From Streptomyces sp. HUAS ZL42 (GTDB lineage Bacteria; Actinomycetota; Actinomycetes; Streptomycetales; Streptomycetaceae), in contig NZ_CP160403.1 in assembly GCF_040782645.1 (NCBI RefSeq), forward strand, positions 5,429,001 to 5,493,000: DNA of 64,000 nucleotides. Direction: 5' to 3'. Within the stretch, counting starts at the first letter, position 1. Every line of letters starts with the position of its first letter. The position numbers and the translations under genes are program-made. The notes under the pieces are model-generated. The model was not told the origin of the DNA, made no database searches, and saw only the letters and a program-made list of their open reading frames with translations. Positions 51,176-59,314 of this stretch are shown here, piece after piece.

Positions 51176-52864
51176 TCACACCGAGTTGCTGCTCGTACTC
51201 GCCTCCCACGGCCACCGCGCGCTCTCTCCGGACTCCAGCAGCGGGATCAGGCGGAACGCCGCGTCGCCGAGACCGCCGAAGGTGTACCGGCGGGGGCCGG
51301 GGGCGTTGTGCCCCTTGGCGTAGCCGGCCAGGTTCCAGGTGTAGACGGGGACGTGTGCCGGGACCACGTGGAGCGGCTTGATCCAGGGCCTCATGTTGGC
51401 CTGTTCGTCGGTGACGAGGACGACCCGGTCGTGCTGCGCGTAGTGCCGGATGAGCGCTCCCGCGGTGTCCGTGCCCCCGAGGCCGTGGAACCGGTCCAGC
51501 GCCCGCAGGACGGACTCGCCGGGCTCCAGCGCGATCGGCAGGCTGTGGCTGCCGAACTCCACGAGGTCGGCCCGCTCGGCCCGCAGCGCCAGCGCGGTGC
51601 CGAAGACGGCCGCGGAGTCGGCCCGGTTGAGCTGGGTCATGGCACTGGGCAGGTCGAACATCGAGCCCGACCGGTCCACCAGGATCAGCGTCCGCCCAGG
51701 CAGTGCGGGCACGTTGGCGAGGGAGTGCCCGAGGGCCGTCTCCAGAGCGTCCTCCCAGCGCCGCGACGGCACGTTGCGGTGGGCGGCCAGGTAGCGGAAG
51801 GGGAACTGGCGGGAACGCGCCACCTCGGCCGGGTCCGAGATCCGGCGGGCCACCTCGGCGGCCACCCGGTCGTTGACCCCTGCGAGGTCGAAGTTGCGCA
51901 GGTTGCGCACGAGCGCCATCGGCCCCATCGACGGGATCACGGCCTCCCACACCGCGGCGTCCAGCGGCCCCTGAAGCCATCCCGCCAGCGCCTCCCAGGT
52001 CATCCCGGCCGCGGCCAGCCGCTCGGCCCCGCCCGGCCCGGTGACCAGCGCGTACCGTTCGCCGACCGGTACGTCCATGAGCGCGCGGTGCGCGGCGAGG
52101 AGCGGTTCAGCGGCCGGAGGTACGGCCCGGTCGGGACGGTGACGCCGGTCCAGGGCGTACTGGAACACCGCTCCCTGCCAAGGCCGTTCGGGAGCCGGAG
52201 CGGGGTGGGTCAGCTCTATGACGTCGCCGAAGCGGAAGCCGTGCGATCCGGTGTCGTACTTGAGCAGCGCGCGACCGGTGTAGAGGCGGCGCACGGCGTC
52301 GGCGATCCCGCGCTTGACGGGCTGCGGCAGCCTCCGCCCGTACCGGGAGGTCCAGTACGCCAGCAACTCCCCGGGCTCGTCGGCCCGTTGCAGTACGGCG
52401 TCCACGGCCTGCCGCGAGAAGCCGACGGCCCCCGCCTCCACCCGGCCCCGGACGAACTCGGCCGCGCCCACCACGGACGCCGTCCGCATGTGCGCCTCGG
52501 TGCGCAGCCAGCGCAGCAGACCGAGTGTCCACTCCGGATCGCTGACGGCGAGCCGGCGGACCAGTCGCGCGTAGCGTTCGTCGCGGGCCTCGGCGCTCTC
52601 GTAGAAGCTGTTGTGGCCCACCATGTTGGCCACGGCCAGCACGAAGAGCTCGGACTTGGGCCCCCGGTCGTACCCGCCGCGCTGGTGATTCGTGGCGTAC
52701 GGCAGGCGGAGAGCCGCCGGCCGGCCGTGCCCGGAAGCCGTGACGATCCACTGGCCGTGGGTGGAGAGCGAGGAAGTCGCTCCGCCTGCGGTCAAGCCCG
52801 GTATCTCGGCGTGGATCTCACTCCTGGCCTCGGCCTTGGCCCGCTGACGGTTGAACTGGGTCAT
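51176..52864 (-). CDS. TROVE domain protein (bacterial Ro60/Rsr)
   Basis: A 562-residue Ro60-like protein: the N-terminal TROVE HEAT-repeat ring (to about 375; SELFVLAVANMVGHNSFYES, ALVRNLRNFDLAGV) and a C-terminal vWA-like domain with a MIDAS motif TLILVDRSGSMFD, HGLGGTDTAGAL and LVTDEQAN. Bacterial Ro binds Y RNAs and assists RNA processing or turnover, in some species with PNPase. AGGGGGA lies seven bases before ATG 52864. A Y RNA gene is usually nearby; see the intergenic entry. Confidence 0.93.
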   Translation of the reverse strand: MTQFNRQRAKAEARSEIHAEIPGLTAGGATSSLSTHGQWIVTASGHGRPAALRLPYATNHQRGGYDRGPKSELFVLAVANMVGHNSFYESAEARDERYARLVRRLAVSDPEWTLGLLRWLRTEAHMRTASVVGAAEFVRGRVEAGAVGFSRQAVDAVLQRADEPGELLAYWTSRYGRRLPQPVKRGIADAVRRLYTGRALLKYDTGSHGFRFGDVIELTHPAPAPERPWQGAVFQYALDRRHRPDRAVPPAAEPLLAAHRALMDVPVGERYALVTGPGGAERLAAAGMTWEALAGWLQGPLDAAVWEAVIPSMGPMALVRNLRNFDLAGVNDRVAAEVARRISDPAEVARSRQFPFRYLAAHRNVPSRRWEDALETALGHSLANVPALPGRTLILVDRSGSMFDLPSAMTQLNRADSAAVFGTALALRAERADLVEFGSHSLPIALEPGESVLRALDRFHGLGGTDTAGALIRHYAQHDRVVLVTDEQANMRPWIKPLHVVPAHVPVYTWNLAGYAKGHNAPGPRRYTFGGLGDAAFRLIPLLESGESARWPWEASTSSNSV

Positions 52865-53148
52865 GCAGTGGTCCCCCTGGCGGCAAAAGCGCCTCCCGAG
52901 ATCAAGAAGGGCACCGGTGTGTGTTTTCGACAGGAAGTAACCGGGTCCCGGCGCATCGGGAGGCGTCGCACCGGACGCTATCCGGCCCGGCTCGTTCACG
53001 CATCCGAATTATCGTGGCCGATCCGCACCCTTCCGTTACCTGAGGCACCCTTGACAGCGTGCGTGCTGTTTCGCGACGTTTGAGCCTGACCGTCGGTTCG
53101 GATCTGCGGACGGCGCGTCATGGGGGATACAGGGGGGAGCGGTCGCCC
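52865..53148. other. divergent region between the Ro60 gene and a FemAB-like gene
   Basis: About 284 bases with no coding frame. On the minus strand GATAAT near 53009 could be a -10. G/C-rich stem-forming segments lie around 52940-52990. This is where a Y RNA would be expected, but I cannot identify the tRNA-like arm or the conserved Ro-binding stem with certainty. Confidence 0.3.
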
Positions 53149-54339
53149 ATGCGATCCACGAGCACAGACATCACGATCCACAGACCTCAGGAGCTGAGCG
53201 CCTCGCTGCGGCGGGCCTGGCACCGGGCGATGGACGAGTCGCCCGACTACGCCAACCCGTTCCTGGCACCGGAGTTCGCGGCCGGCGTCGGCACGTACCG
53301 GGGCGGGGCGCGGGTGGCGGTGCTGCACCAGGACGGGGAGGCCGTGGGCTTCTTCCCGTACGAGCGCACCTCCTTCGGCGTCGGCCGGGCCATCGGCCTC
53401 GGCCTCTCCGACTGCCAGGCCCTGGTGCACCGCCCCGGGGTCACGTGGGACACCGGGGAACTGCTGCGGGCCTGCAGGCTGTCGGTGTTCGAGTTCGACC
53501 ATCTCGTCGAGGAGCAGAAGCCCTTCGGCAGGTACGTCACGGGGACGTTCGCCTCGCCGGTGATCGACCTCAAGGACGGCGGCGACACCACCTACGCGGA
53601 GTGGCTGCGCCGCGCGTACCCGGGGATCGCCAAGACGACGCTGAAGAAGGAACGCCGGCTGGGGCGGGACCTGGGCGAGATGCGGTTCGTCTACGACGAG
53701 CGCGACCCGAAGGTGCTGCGCACGCTCATGCACTGGAAGTCCGCCCAGTACCGCCGGACCGGACGGATGGACCGGTTCGCGCGCCCGTGGATCGTGGATC
53801 TGGTGGACCATCTCTTCCAGGTCCGCGAGGAGCACTTCACCGGCGTCCTGTCCGTCGTCTACGCCGGTGACCGGCCGGTGGCCGCCCACTTCGGGCCGAC
53901 GTCGCGCACGGTGTTCGGGGCCTGGTTCACCGCGTACGACCCCGAACTCCGCTACTACTCGCCCGGGCTGATCATGCACCTGCGGATGGCGGAGGCCGCG
54001 GGCCGGGAGGGCGTGCGGCTCATGGACCTGGGGCGCGGCGACAAGGAGTGGAAGGACTGGCTCAAGACCCGTGAGCTGCGGGTGGGCGAGGGCTTCGCGA
54101 CCCGCCCTCACCCGGTGGCCGCGGCACACCGGCTGTGGCGCAGACCGGTGCGCGGCCTGCGGAACACCGTCCTGGCCCATCCCAGCCTGCGGGACCCGGC
54201 CGACCGCCTGCTGAAGACGGTCGGGACGCTGCGGTCGGAGGGCTGGGCGGGGGCCGCGGGGCGGCGCCCGGAGTCCCGGGGCGGACGGGCGGGATCCGAG
54301 AGCGGGCGGACCGGTGGAGCGGCGCCCCGCGCACGCTGA
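53149..54339 (+). CDS. GNAT/FemAB-like acyltransferase (BioF2-like)
   Basis: A 396-residue double-GNAT protein. Residues about 20-120 hold PYANPFLAPEFAAGVG-like and VAVLHQDGEAVGFFPYER segments; the second GNAT (about 200-310) has VVYAGDRPVAAHFGP, YYSPGLIMHLRMAEAA and LMDLGRGDKEWKDWL. This is the CelD/BioF2-like family found with polysaccharide or cell-wall genes, transferring an acyl or aminoacyl group. GGGGGGAG is about nine bases before ATG 53149. The last 60 residues are disordered and Arg/Gly-rich. Confidence 0.88.
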   Translation: MRSTSTDITIHRPQELSASLRRAWHRAMDESPDYANPFLAPEFAAGVGTYRGGARVAVLHQDGEAVGFFPYERTSFGVGRAIGLGLSDCQALVHRPGVTWDTGELLRACRLSVFEFDHLVEEQKPFGRYVTGTFASPVIDLKDGGDTTYAEWLRRAYPGIAKTTLKKERRLGRDLGEMRFVYDERDPKVLRTLMHWKSAQYRRTGRMDRFARPWIVDLVDHLFQVREEHFTGVLSVVYAGDRPVAAHFGPTSRTVFGAWFTAYDPELRYYSPGLIMHLRMAEAAGREGVRLMDLGRGDKEWKDWLKTRELRVGEGFATRPHPVAAAHRLWRRPVRGLRNTVLAHPSLRDPADRLLKTVGTLRSEGWAGAAGRRPESRGGRAGSESGRTGGAAPRAR

Positions 54340-54456
54340 GCAGGGCAGCTCATGCCGCCGGTGCCGGTGACGGCGACGTGGAGAGCGGCCCGGGGGTGCC
54401 GGGCGCACACTGGAGACAGAAGCCCAGGCTCATGAGCCCGAGCGTGGAGGTGAGCC

Positions 54457-54888
54457 ATGAGCACCCTCGAAGAACACGTCGACGTGGGGGTCCCGATCGA
54501 CCAGGCCTGGGACAGCCTCCACCGCGTGGAGAACTATCCGCGCTTCGTGGCCGGAGTACGCGGCGCCCGTACGGAGGCGCAGGGCCGAGCGCATCTCGAC
54601 GTCGAGGCCGGCGGCCGGACCCGTGCACTCGACGCCGAGGTCTCCGACCGCAGAGGGGAACGCGTGATGGAGTGGCACACCACGGGCGCCCCCGACCTCT
54701 CGGGTTCCTTCTCGCTGCAGCAGATCGACCGGAACCAGACCCGGGTCCAGGCACGCGTCGAGTACGACCCGGACACCGTCAGGGAGACCTTCGGCGGCCC
54801 GAAGGGATTCGCCCAGGCCAACGCGATCGAACGGCTCGTACGCAGCGATCTGGAGCAGTTCAAGGAGTACGTGGAACAGGGGCGGTGA
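54457..54888 (+). CDS. SRPBCC family protein (polyketide cyclase/dehydrase-like)
   Basis: A 143-residue START-like protein: TLEEHVDVGVPIDQAWDSLH, RVENYPRFVAGV, RVMEWHTTGAPDLSGSFSL and a C-terminal helix DLEQFKEYVEQG. The RxxEHV...AWDxxxxxEnyPrFv pattern matches the Coq10/cyclase subgroup that forms a hydrophobic cavity. Function unknown. A GAGGTGAG sequence lies before the ATG. Confidence 0.9.
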   Translation: MSTLEEHVDVGVPIDQAWDSLHRVENYPRFVAGVRGARTEAQGRAHLDVEAGGRTRALDAEVSDRRGERVMEWHTTGAPDLSGSFSLQQIDRNQTRVQARVEYDPDTVRETFGGPKGFAQANAIERLVRSDLEQFKEYVEQGR

Positions 54889-54953
54889 GCGGGCCCCTCG
54901 CCCGATGCCGCGTCGCTGCCTGATGCCGCGTGCTGCCTGATGCCGCGTCGCGG

Positions 54954-56003
54954 TCACAGCACCTCCACTTCCACGCACGGGGCCGGGTTGCAGCCGTATC
55001 CCTGCCGGTTCCACGGCGCCTGCAGCGGCTGGGTGTGTCCGCCCGTGTCGGTTGCGCGGGCGGTCAGCCGGTGCGGGCCGGCCCGTAGCGGGGCCCAGGG
55101 CAGCGACCAGGCGGTCCATGCGTACGGGCCGGTCGCCGGCTCGAGCGTGGCATCCCGCCAGCTGCCCTCGTCGATGCGCACCTGGACCCGCTCCACGGGT
55201 ACGCCGCCACCCGACCACGCGCGCCCGCGGATGGCGATCGCGGCTCCCCGGCGCAGCGTCGCCCCAGCGGCCGGCGCGGTGATCATCGATTTCACCCGGA
55301 TCGCGGTGACCGGACCGTCGGGAGTGCCGCGGGAGTCCAGGTAGACGTACTCGTCCGTCTGGAGGGGGCCGGCGAACGGTTCGACGACGGCCCTCGCATC
55401 GATCAGCCACTTCACGTCCGAGACGCCGTACCGGCCGGGGACGACGAGCCGGACGGGCGCACCGTGCTGGGGCGACAGGGGCGCACCGTTCATGCCGGTC
55501 GCCAGGAGGGTGTCGGGGTGCAGGGCCTCCGCGATCGGGAGGCTGCGTTCGAAGGCCACCCACCGCCCGTGCAGTTCGCCGCTGTCGGCTCCGGTGAACA
55601 CGAACTCCGCCACGTCGGGCCGGACGCCGGCCCGCGCGGCGACGGTGCGGAAGGGCACGCCCGTGAACCGCGCGCAGCCCACCGCCCGGTCTCCCCACGG
55701 CAGCCCCGGCGGCCGGGGCCTCATCAGGCCGCGCCCGTTGCCCGCGCACTCCAGCACGACGTCGAGTTCCCGCCCGGCCATGGCCAGCAGCTCGTCGTAC
55801 CCGATGTCGCACGCGGCCCTCACCGCCCCGCCGACGCGCAGCCGCCACCGACGTGGGTCCAGGTACGGGACCCCGAAGTGGTCGCGTACGAAGAACGCGC
55901 CGACGGGTGTGATCGGCTCGGCCAGCGCCGCTGCCGGCGTCTGGGCGCAGTACGGCTCGGCCGTGACCGTCTCGGGCGTCCAGCGGAAGGTCGTCCTGGT
56001 CAT
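54954..56003 (-). CDS. sulfite oxidase-type molybdopterin oxidoreductase
   Basis: A 349-residue protein with the Moco domain (about 30-230; PVGAFFVRDHFGVP, LECAGNGR with the Mo-ligand Cys 86, RFTGVPFRTV, HGAPVRLVVPGRYGVSDVKW) and the C-terminal Mo-co dimerisation domain (about 240-349). Family reactions are sulfite oxidation or oxygen-atom transfer. There is no signal peptide and no heme domain, unlike typical YedY or sulfite oxidases. GGAGG is eight bases before ATG 56003. Confidence 0.92.
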   Translation of the reverse strand: MTRTTFRWTPETVTAEPYCAQTPAAALAEPITPVGAFFVRDHFGVPYLDPRRWRLRVGGAVRAACDIGYDELLAMAGRELDVVLECAGNGRGLMRPRPPGLPWGDRAVGCARFTGVPFRTVAARAGVRPDVAEFVFTGADSGELHGRWVAFERSLPIAEALHPDTLLATGMNGAPLSPQHGAPVRLVVPGRYGVSDVKWLIDARAVVEPFAGPLQTDEYVYLDSRGTPDGPVTAIRVKSMITAPAAGATLRRGAAIAIRGRAWSGGGVPVERVQVRIDEGSWRDATLEPATGPYAWTAWSLPWAPLRAGPHRLTARATDTGGHTQPLQAPWNRQGYGCNPAPCVEVEVL

Positions 56004-56075
56004 CGCACTCACCTCCGCGCCGCTATCTCGAATGTATGTCCGAGTGACTGGTGGCGCGATTCCGGCGGGCGGATC

Positions 56076-56534
56076 TCAGTCCGCCGCGGCCGCCGACAGG
56101 AGCTCCTCGAGCTTGTCGAGGCTCTGACTCCAGCCCTCCTCGTGAAGAACGCGACGCCGCTCGGTGGCGAAGTCGCCCTGGGCCAGAACCAACTCGGCCC
56201 GCTCACGGCCGATGTCGCGAAGCGACAGCACGACCACCGTCTCCCGGTCCTCGGGATCGGGCTCCTCCCACCGGAACGTGTAGGACAGGCGTTCCGGAGG
56301 GTCGATCTCGAGGAATTCCCCCGCCAGGTGGAACAGCTCGCCCTCCGGAGGCTGCATCGCGATCCGATAGCCACCGCCGGGCCGAAGGTCGCTTTCCACA
56401 CTCGGAACGGCGAACCCGGCAGGACCCCACCACTTCGCGAGTTCCTCCGGTTCGGTCAACGCCCGGAAAACGACCGTGCGCGGTGCATGGAAGACACGCT
56501 GCAGACGTACTCTCAGCTCGCTCTCGGCGGTCAT
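56076..56534 (-). CDS. SRPBCC/AHSA1 domain protein
   Basis: A 152-residue START-like protein of the AHSA1 group: LRVRLQRVFHAPRTVVFRAL, KWWGPAGFAVPSVE, LRPGGGYRIAMQPPEG and a C-terminal GWSQSLDKLEELL helix. These bind hydrophobic ligands or modulate other proteins; no specific role is known. AGAGG six bases before the ATG. It follows the AbiEii-like gene on the same strand by 44 bases, so read-through is possible. Confidence 0.9.
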   Translation of the reverse strand: MTAESELRVRLQRVFHAPRTVVFRALTEPEELAKWWGPAGFAVPSVESDLRPGGGYRIAMQPPEGELFHLAGEFLEIDPPERLSYTFRWEEPDPEDRETVVVLSLRDIGRERAELVLAQGDFATERRRVLHEEGWSQSLDKLEELLSAAAAD

Positions 56535-56578
56535 GACGAACCTCTTTCGGGGGGCGGTTCCCTGGCTGGGGCTGAGCG

Positions 56579-57286
56579 TCACTCCTCCTCCGGAGGAGAC
56601 GACTCGATGAGACGTTCTGCGATGTCGTCCGCCCATTCCTGCGCCCACCTGCGGAGCTCCGCGACGGCCCGGTCGTCGAGCCCGTAGGCGGTGAACTCCC
56701 TGTCGTCGATCCAGTCCGCGCCGGTGAGGCGCGCCTGGAGGTCGGTCAGGTCGAGCGTGTCGCGGGCGTGGCGCCGCCCCAGTTCCTCGAGTTCGGGGTG
56801 GCTCCAGTGCTCCGAGGCGGCGTGGACGTCGATGAGGTCGCGGGCCAGGCCGCGGTCGGCCAGGGCGCGGACCCTGGTGCCGACGAGGTCTTCGAAGGAG
56901 AGGGTCAGGCCGAGTTCCGTGAGCACCGGGGGGCGCCAGAGCACCTCCTTGAAGACGTAGACCTCGCACGCCTCACCGAGGGCCGGGTCGGCGACGATCA
57001 GCCGGGCGGAGAGCGGGTCCGTCTCCAGGCTCCGGACGACCCATCCGCGTTCCTCCAGCCCGGTCCGGACCGTGCCGGCGATGTCCGCCATCCCCGCCGG
57101 GTTCTCGGTGGCGACGTCCACGCCCTGGCTGACACGGTCCACGAGGCCGTGTGCCTGGGCCGCGTAACCGCCGGTGAGCGCGAGTGGGTAGTCCGTGCCC
57201 ACGGCGAGGATGTCGGTCAGCAGGCGTCGGTGCAGCTCGGGCGGTTCCGGGGACAGGTCGGGGGGCGGTTCCGGCGGGGAGGACAT
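56579..57286 (-). CDS. AbiEii-like nucleotidyltransferase with altered DxD motif
   Basis: A 235-residue protein of the nucleotidyltransferase AbiEii/AbiGii type: ALTGGYAAQAHGLVDR, then VSQGVDVATEN where the family has S-x-D-(I/L)-D, LSARLIVADPALGEACEVYV and LAADRGLARDLIDVH-like C-terminal parts. The first metal-binding Asp is Gly here, so catalysis is doubtful. It lies 19 bases after tgmB in the same direction and has no AbiEi-type antitoxin neighbour. It may be a defunct toxin or a repurposed binding protein. Confidence 0.78.
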   Translation of the reverse strand: MSSPPEPPPDLSPEPPELHRRLLTDILAVGTDYPLALTGGYAAQAHGLVDRVSQGVDVATENPAGMADIAGTVRTGLEERGWVVRSLETDPLSARLIVADPALGEACEVYVFKEVLWRPPVLTELGLTLSFEDLVGTRVRALADRGLARDLIDVHAASEHWSHPELEELGRRHARDTLDLTDLQARLTGADWIDDREFTAYGLDDRAVAELRRWAQEWADDIAERLIESSPPEEE

Positions 57287-57305
57287 GACCTGATCATGGC
57301 CTGCG

Positions 57306-58262
57306 TCACCAGTGGCTCGTGGGAGCGAAACGATCCGTCTTGGGCTGTGACAGCCACTGCGCGACGGCCTTCGCGATCGGCTGTCCGGTCTCCAGTTCGA
57401 CGAAGCCGAACTGGCCGCCCTGGTTGCACTCCAGGAACCACCAGATGCCGTCCTCGTCCTCGGCGAAGTCGAAGGCGGCGTACGCCAGTCCGCCGAGGGC
57501 GACGTACTCGTGCACCGACTTGCCTATGCGTTCGGGTACCGGGACCGCTTCCCAGGCGTGCTCGGTGTCGCCGTAGCGACCGTCGACCTGCCCCGGCTCG
57601 GCCCTCTTCCGCGCGGCGAACATCCGGGCGCCGACGCAGGTCAGACGGATGTCGGCACGTTTGGGTACGTACTTCTGCAGCAGGGCGGGACCGGCCGCGA
57701 CGGCGGAGAAGTCCGCGTCGGGCCCGATCAGCGTGGCGGGCAGGGCCAGCCCGGGATCGTCGGGCGGCGGCCCGGAGGCGGACTTCACCACCACCTCCCC
57801 GTGTTCCTCCGCGAACTGCTGTGCCAGCCGCGGTGCGGTGGTGAAGACGGTCGGCGGTACGGCGAAGCCGCTGAGGTGGGCGATCCTCAACTGCCATGGT
57901 TTCAGGCGGGCCTGCTCGGCGTTGCGCGGATGGTTCATCCATCGCGTGGAGGCGGAGTGGAGCATTCCGAACAGCGCCTGACGGGTCTCGGCGGTCAGCC
58001 AGGCCGACGGTTGCGCCGCGTGGGCGGCAGGTTCGCCGGGCCTGCGCACCCAGACGGAGCGCAGGCCTCCCATGCTGAGCACATGCCCGTTCACCGACAG
58101 GTGGCCGTCGAAGTCGCCGTGGGCGTACGAGGCGGAGAGCTTGGCCTTGCCCGGGAGGTCTGCAGGGTCGAGCCGCATCACGGGTGTCCCCGCCGTGTGC
58201 AGCTCGGTCACCACCATGTCGGCGGTCACGTCCTCCTCGGACGTGAGGATCAAAACGGTCAT
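57306..58262 (-). CDS. tgmB: ATP-grasp graspetide maturase
   Basis: A 318-residue ATP-grasp ligase of the TgmB/MvdD group. It has the N-terminal domain (VLILTSEEDVTADMVVTELH, VWVRRPGE), the ATP-binding VVVKSASGP and LLQKYVPKRADIRLTCVG segments and the catalytic FAEDEDGIWWFLECNQGGQF motif. It would form ester or amide crosslinks between side chains of the precursor peptide. It follows tgmA by 15 bases on the same strand. The expected methyltransferase (PIMT) of many TgmAB loci is not seen nearby. Confidence 0.92.
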   Translation of the reverse strand: MTVLILTSEEDVTADMVVTELHTAGTPVMRLDPADLPGKAKLSASYAHGDFDGHLSVNGHVLSMGGLRSVWVRRPGEPAAHAAQPSAWLTAETRQALFGMLHSASTRWMNHPRNAEQARLKPWQLRIAHLSGFAVPPTVFTTAPRLAQQFAEEHGEVVVKSASGPPPDDPGLALPATLIGPDADFSAVAAGPALLQKYVPKRADIRLTCVGARMFAARKRAEPGQVDGRYGDTEHAWEAVPVPERIGKSVHEYVALGGLAYAAFDFAEDEDGIWWFLECNQGGQFGFVELETGQPIAKAVAQWLSQPKTDRFAPTSHW

Positions 58263-58277
58263 ACGTTCACCGGTCGT

Positions 58278-58469
58278 TCAGTCGTCGAAGTGCGTCGCCG
58301 AACCGGCGGTGGACGTGGTCGTGCCGGCCGCCAGGAGGAGCTCCCGATCGCTGACGGCCGGGCGGCCGTCGGGAAGCACGTTCAGCTGCCGTGCCGCGTC
58401 GAACCGGTACGGCGGCACCACGGTCGTAAGCCCACTGCGGTAGGCGTAGTTGAGGGTGAAGGGTCGCAC
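58278..58469 (-). CDS. tgmA: graspetide precursor peptide
   Basis: A 63-residue peptide matching the putative ATP-grasp target family. The leader contains FTLNYAYRSG and the conserved LNVLPDGRPAVSD (residues 29-41). The core is GTTTSTAGSATHFDD (49-63), with Thr/Ser hydroxyl donors and the terminal Asp62-Asp63 as acceptors. GGAGG lies six bases before the GTG start. Two abutting inverted repeats lie upstream. Product: a side-chain-macrolactonised peptide; ring pattern unknown. Confidence 0.92.
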   Translation of the reverse strand: MRPFTLNYAYRSGLTTVVPPYRFDAARQLNVLPDGRPAVSDRELLLAAGTTTSTAGSATHFDD

Positions 58470-58492
58470 TTGAAACCTCCGCGGTCACACGT

Positions 58493-58529
58493 GACTGAGT
58501 ACAGTCCCTTACGTGCTCCTTGCGTAAGG
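58493..58529. promoter_or_regulatory. paired inverted repeats upstream of tgmA
   Basis: GACTG-N4-CAGTC (58493-58506) abuts CCTTACG-N9-CGTAAGG (58507-58529), 24-60 bases before the tgmA start. They occupy the likely promoter and are candidate regulator sites. Confidence 0.5.
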
Positions 58530-58591
58530 AATTCATCACTTTCCGCCACATCGGGGTGAAGGTCATCACATTGACCGCGCGCGGGGTTTGA

Positions 58592-58798
58592 ACTCCGAAG
58601 ACCCTGCTCGCCCTGCGGGAGGCCGCTGAACGGTTACGGGGCGGGCCCACCGCGGCGGTACGCGACCCGCGGCTCTTCGAGGAGTTCTGCCGGCGCCAGG
58701 TGGACGCGGTGATGCGTTTCGTGGCCCGCGAAGTGGTGCAGGGGGATCAAGCGCGACGCGTTCCGGTTGCAGGCCCATGGCGGTCTGTGTGGTCGTGA
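58592..58798 (+). pseudogene. fragment of an ECF-type sigma factor gene, copy 1
   Basis: An open frame with no good start codon translates to LREAAERLRGG, DPRLFEEFCRRQVDAVMRFV, then loses similarity and stops. The F-x-E-F-x-R-R-x-V-D-A-V-x-R-F-V-A pattern is the start of sigma region 2 in many Streptomyces ECF factors. The remainder (region 2.4 and region 4) is missing. Confidence 0.45.
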
Positions 58799-58889
58799 CA
58801 GCGCGCGAAGCGTCCGGGTAAGGCGAGTTGGACACCCGATCGGGCGGAGCCACAGTCCCTGGTCTGCGGATTCCGGTGTCTTGAACCCC

Positions 58890-58944
58890 TGCACCACCCG
58901 GCGGGACGCCGTCGTGATGCGTTTCGTGGCCAGGCGCGTCGACC
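58890..58944 (+). pseudogene. fragment of an ECF-type sigma factor gene, copy 2
   Basis: Codes RRDAVVMRFVARRVDP, very close to copy 1; the 18 bases at 58709-58726 recur exactly at 58914-58931. Similarity ends where the dispersed repeat begins (58945). Confidence 0.4.
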
Positions 58945-59005
58945 CGTCCGGCGGACCATGCCGCAGACGCGGGGCCTGCGCCCATCTGCGGCGTTGTCAT
59001 CGGTC
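58945..59005 (+). repeat. inverted copy of the 12020-12083 dispersed repeat
   Basis: Matches the reverse complement of 12020-12083 (GCGGACCATGCCGC, GACGCGGGGCC, GCGTTGTCATCGGTC parts) with several differences. The rest of 58799-59314 apart from the debris listed holds no convincing gene. Confidence 0.55.
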
Positions 59006-59314
59006 GCCGACACTCTCGGCTTCGCCGTCGGGCCGGCGCAGCGCCACCGACGGATACCGCGCCGGCTGACCGGCCCGGGAGCGATCAGCTATTCGATCTG
59101 CCTCGTGCATCCGGTGCTGCCGGCGGGGACCGACGGCATGATCGGCCGATGACCGGGCCGGACATGGGGACGGCAGCCGGCAGACCGCGCCACTGGGGCC
59201 TCCCGGCGCTCGGACGGACTTCACATCCCCGAGCTGCCGAGAGGCCCTGCCTCGATGACGGACCCTGACGCGGTCACCCGCCCAGGAACCCCATCGCTTC
59301 CTTACGTCCCCCGG

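Noticed and set aside
53051..53085. TTGACA promoter for the FemAB-like gene
   Set aside because: TTGACA is present but the sequence 17-18 bases downstream (CGACGT) is not a convincing -10.
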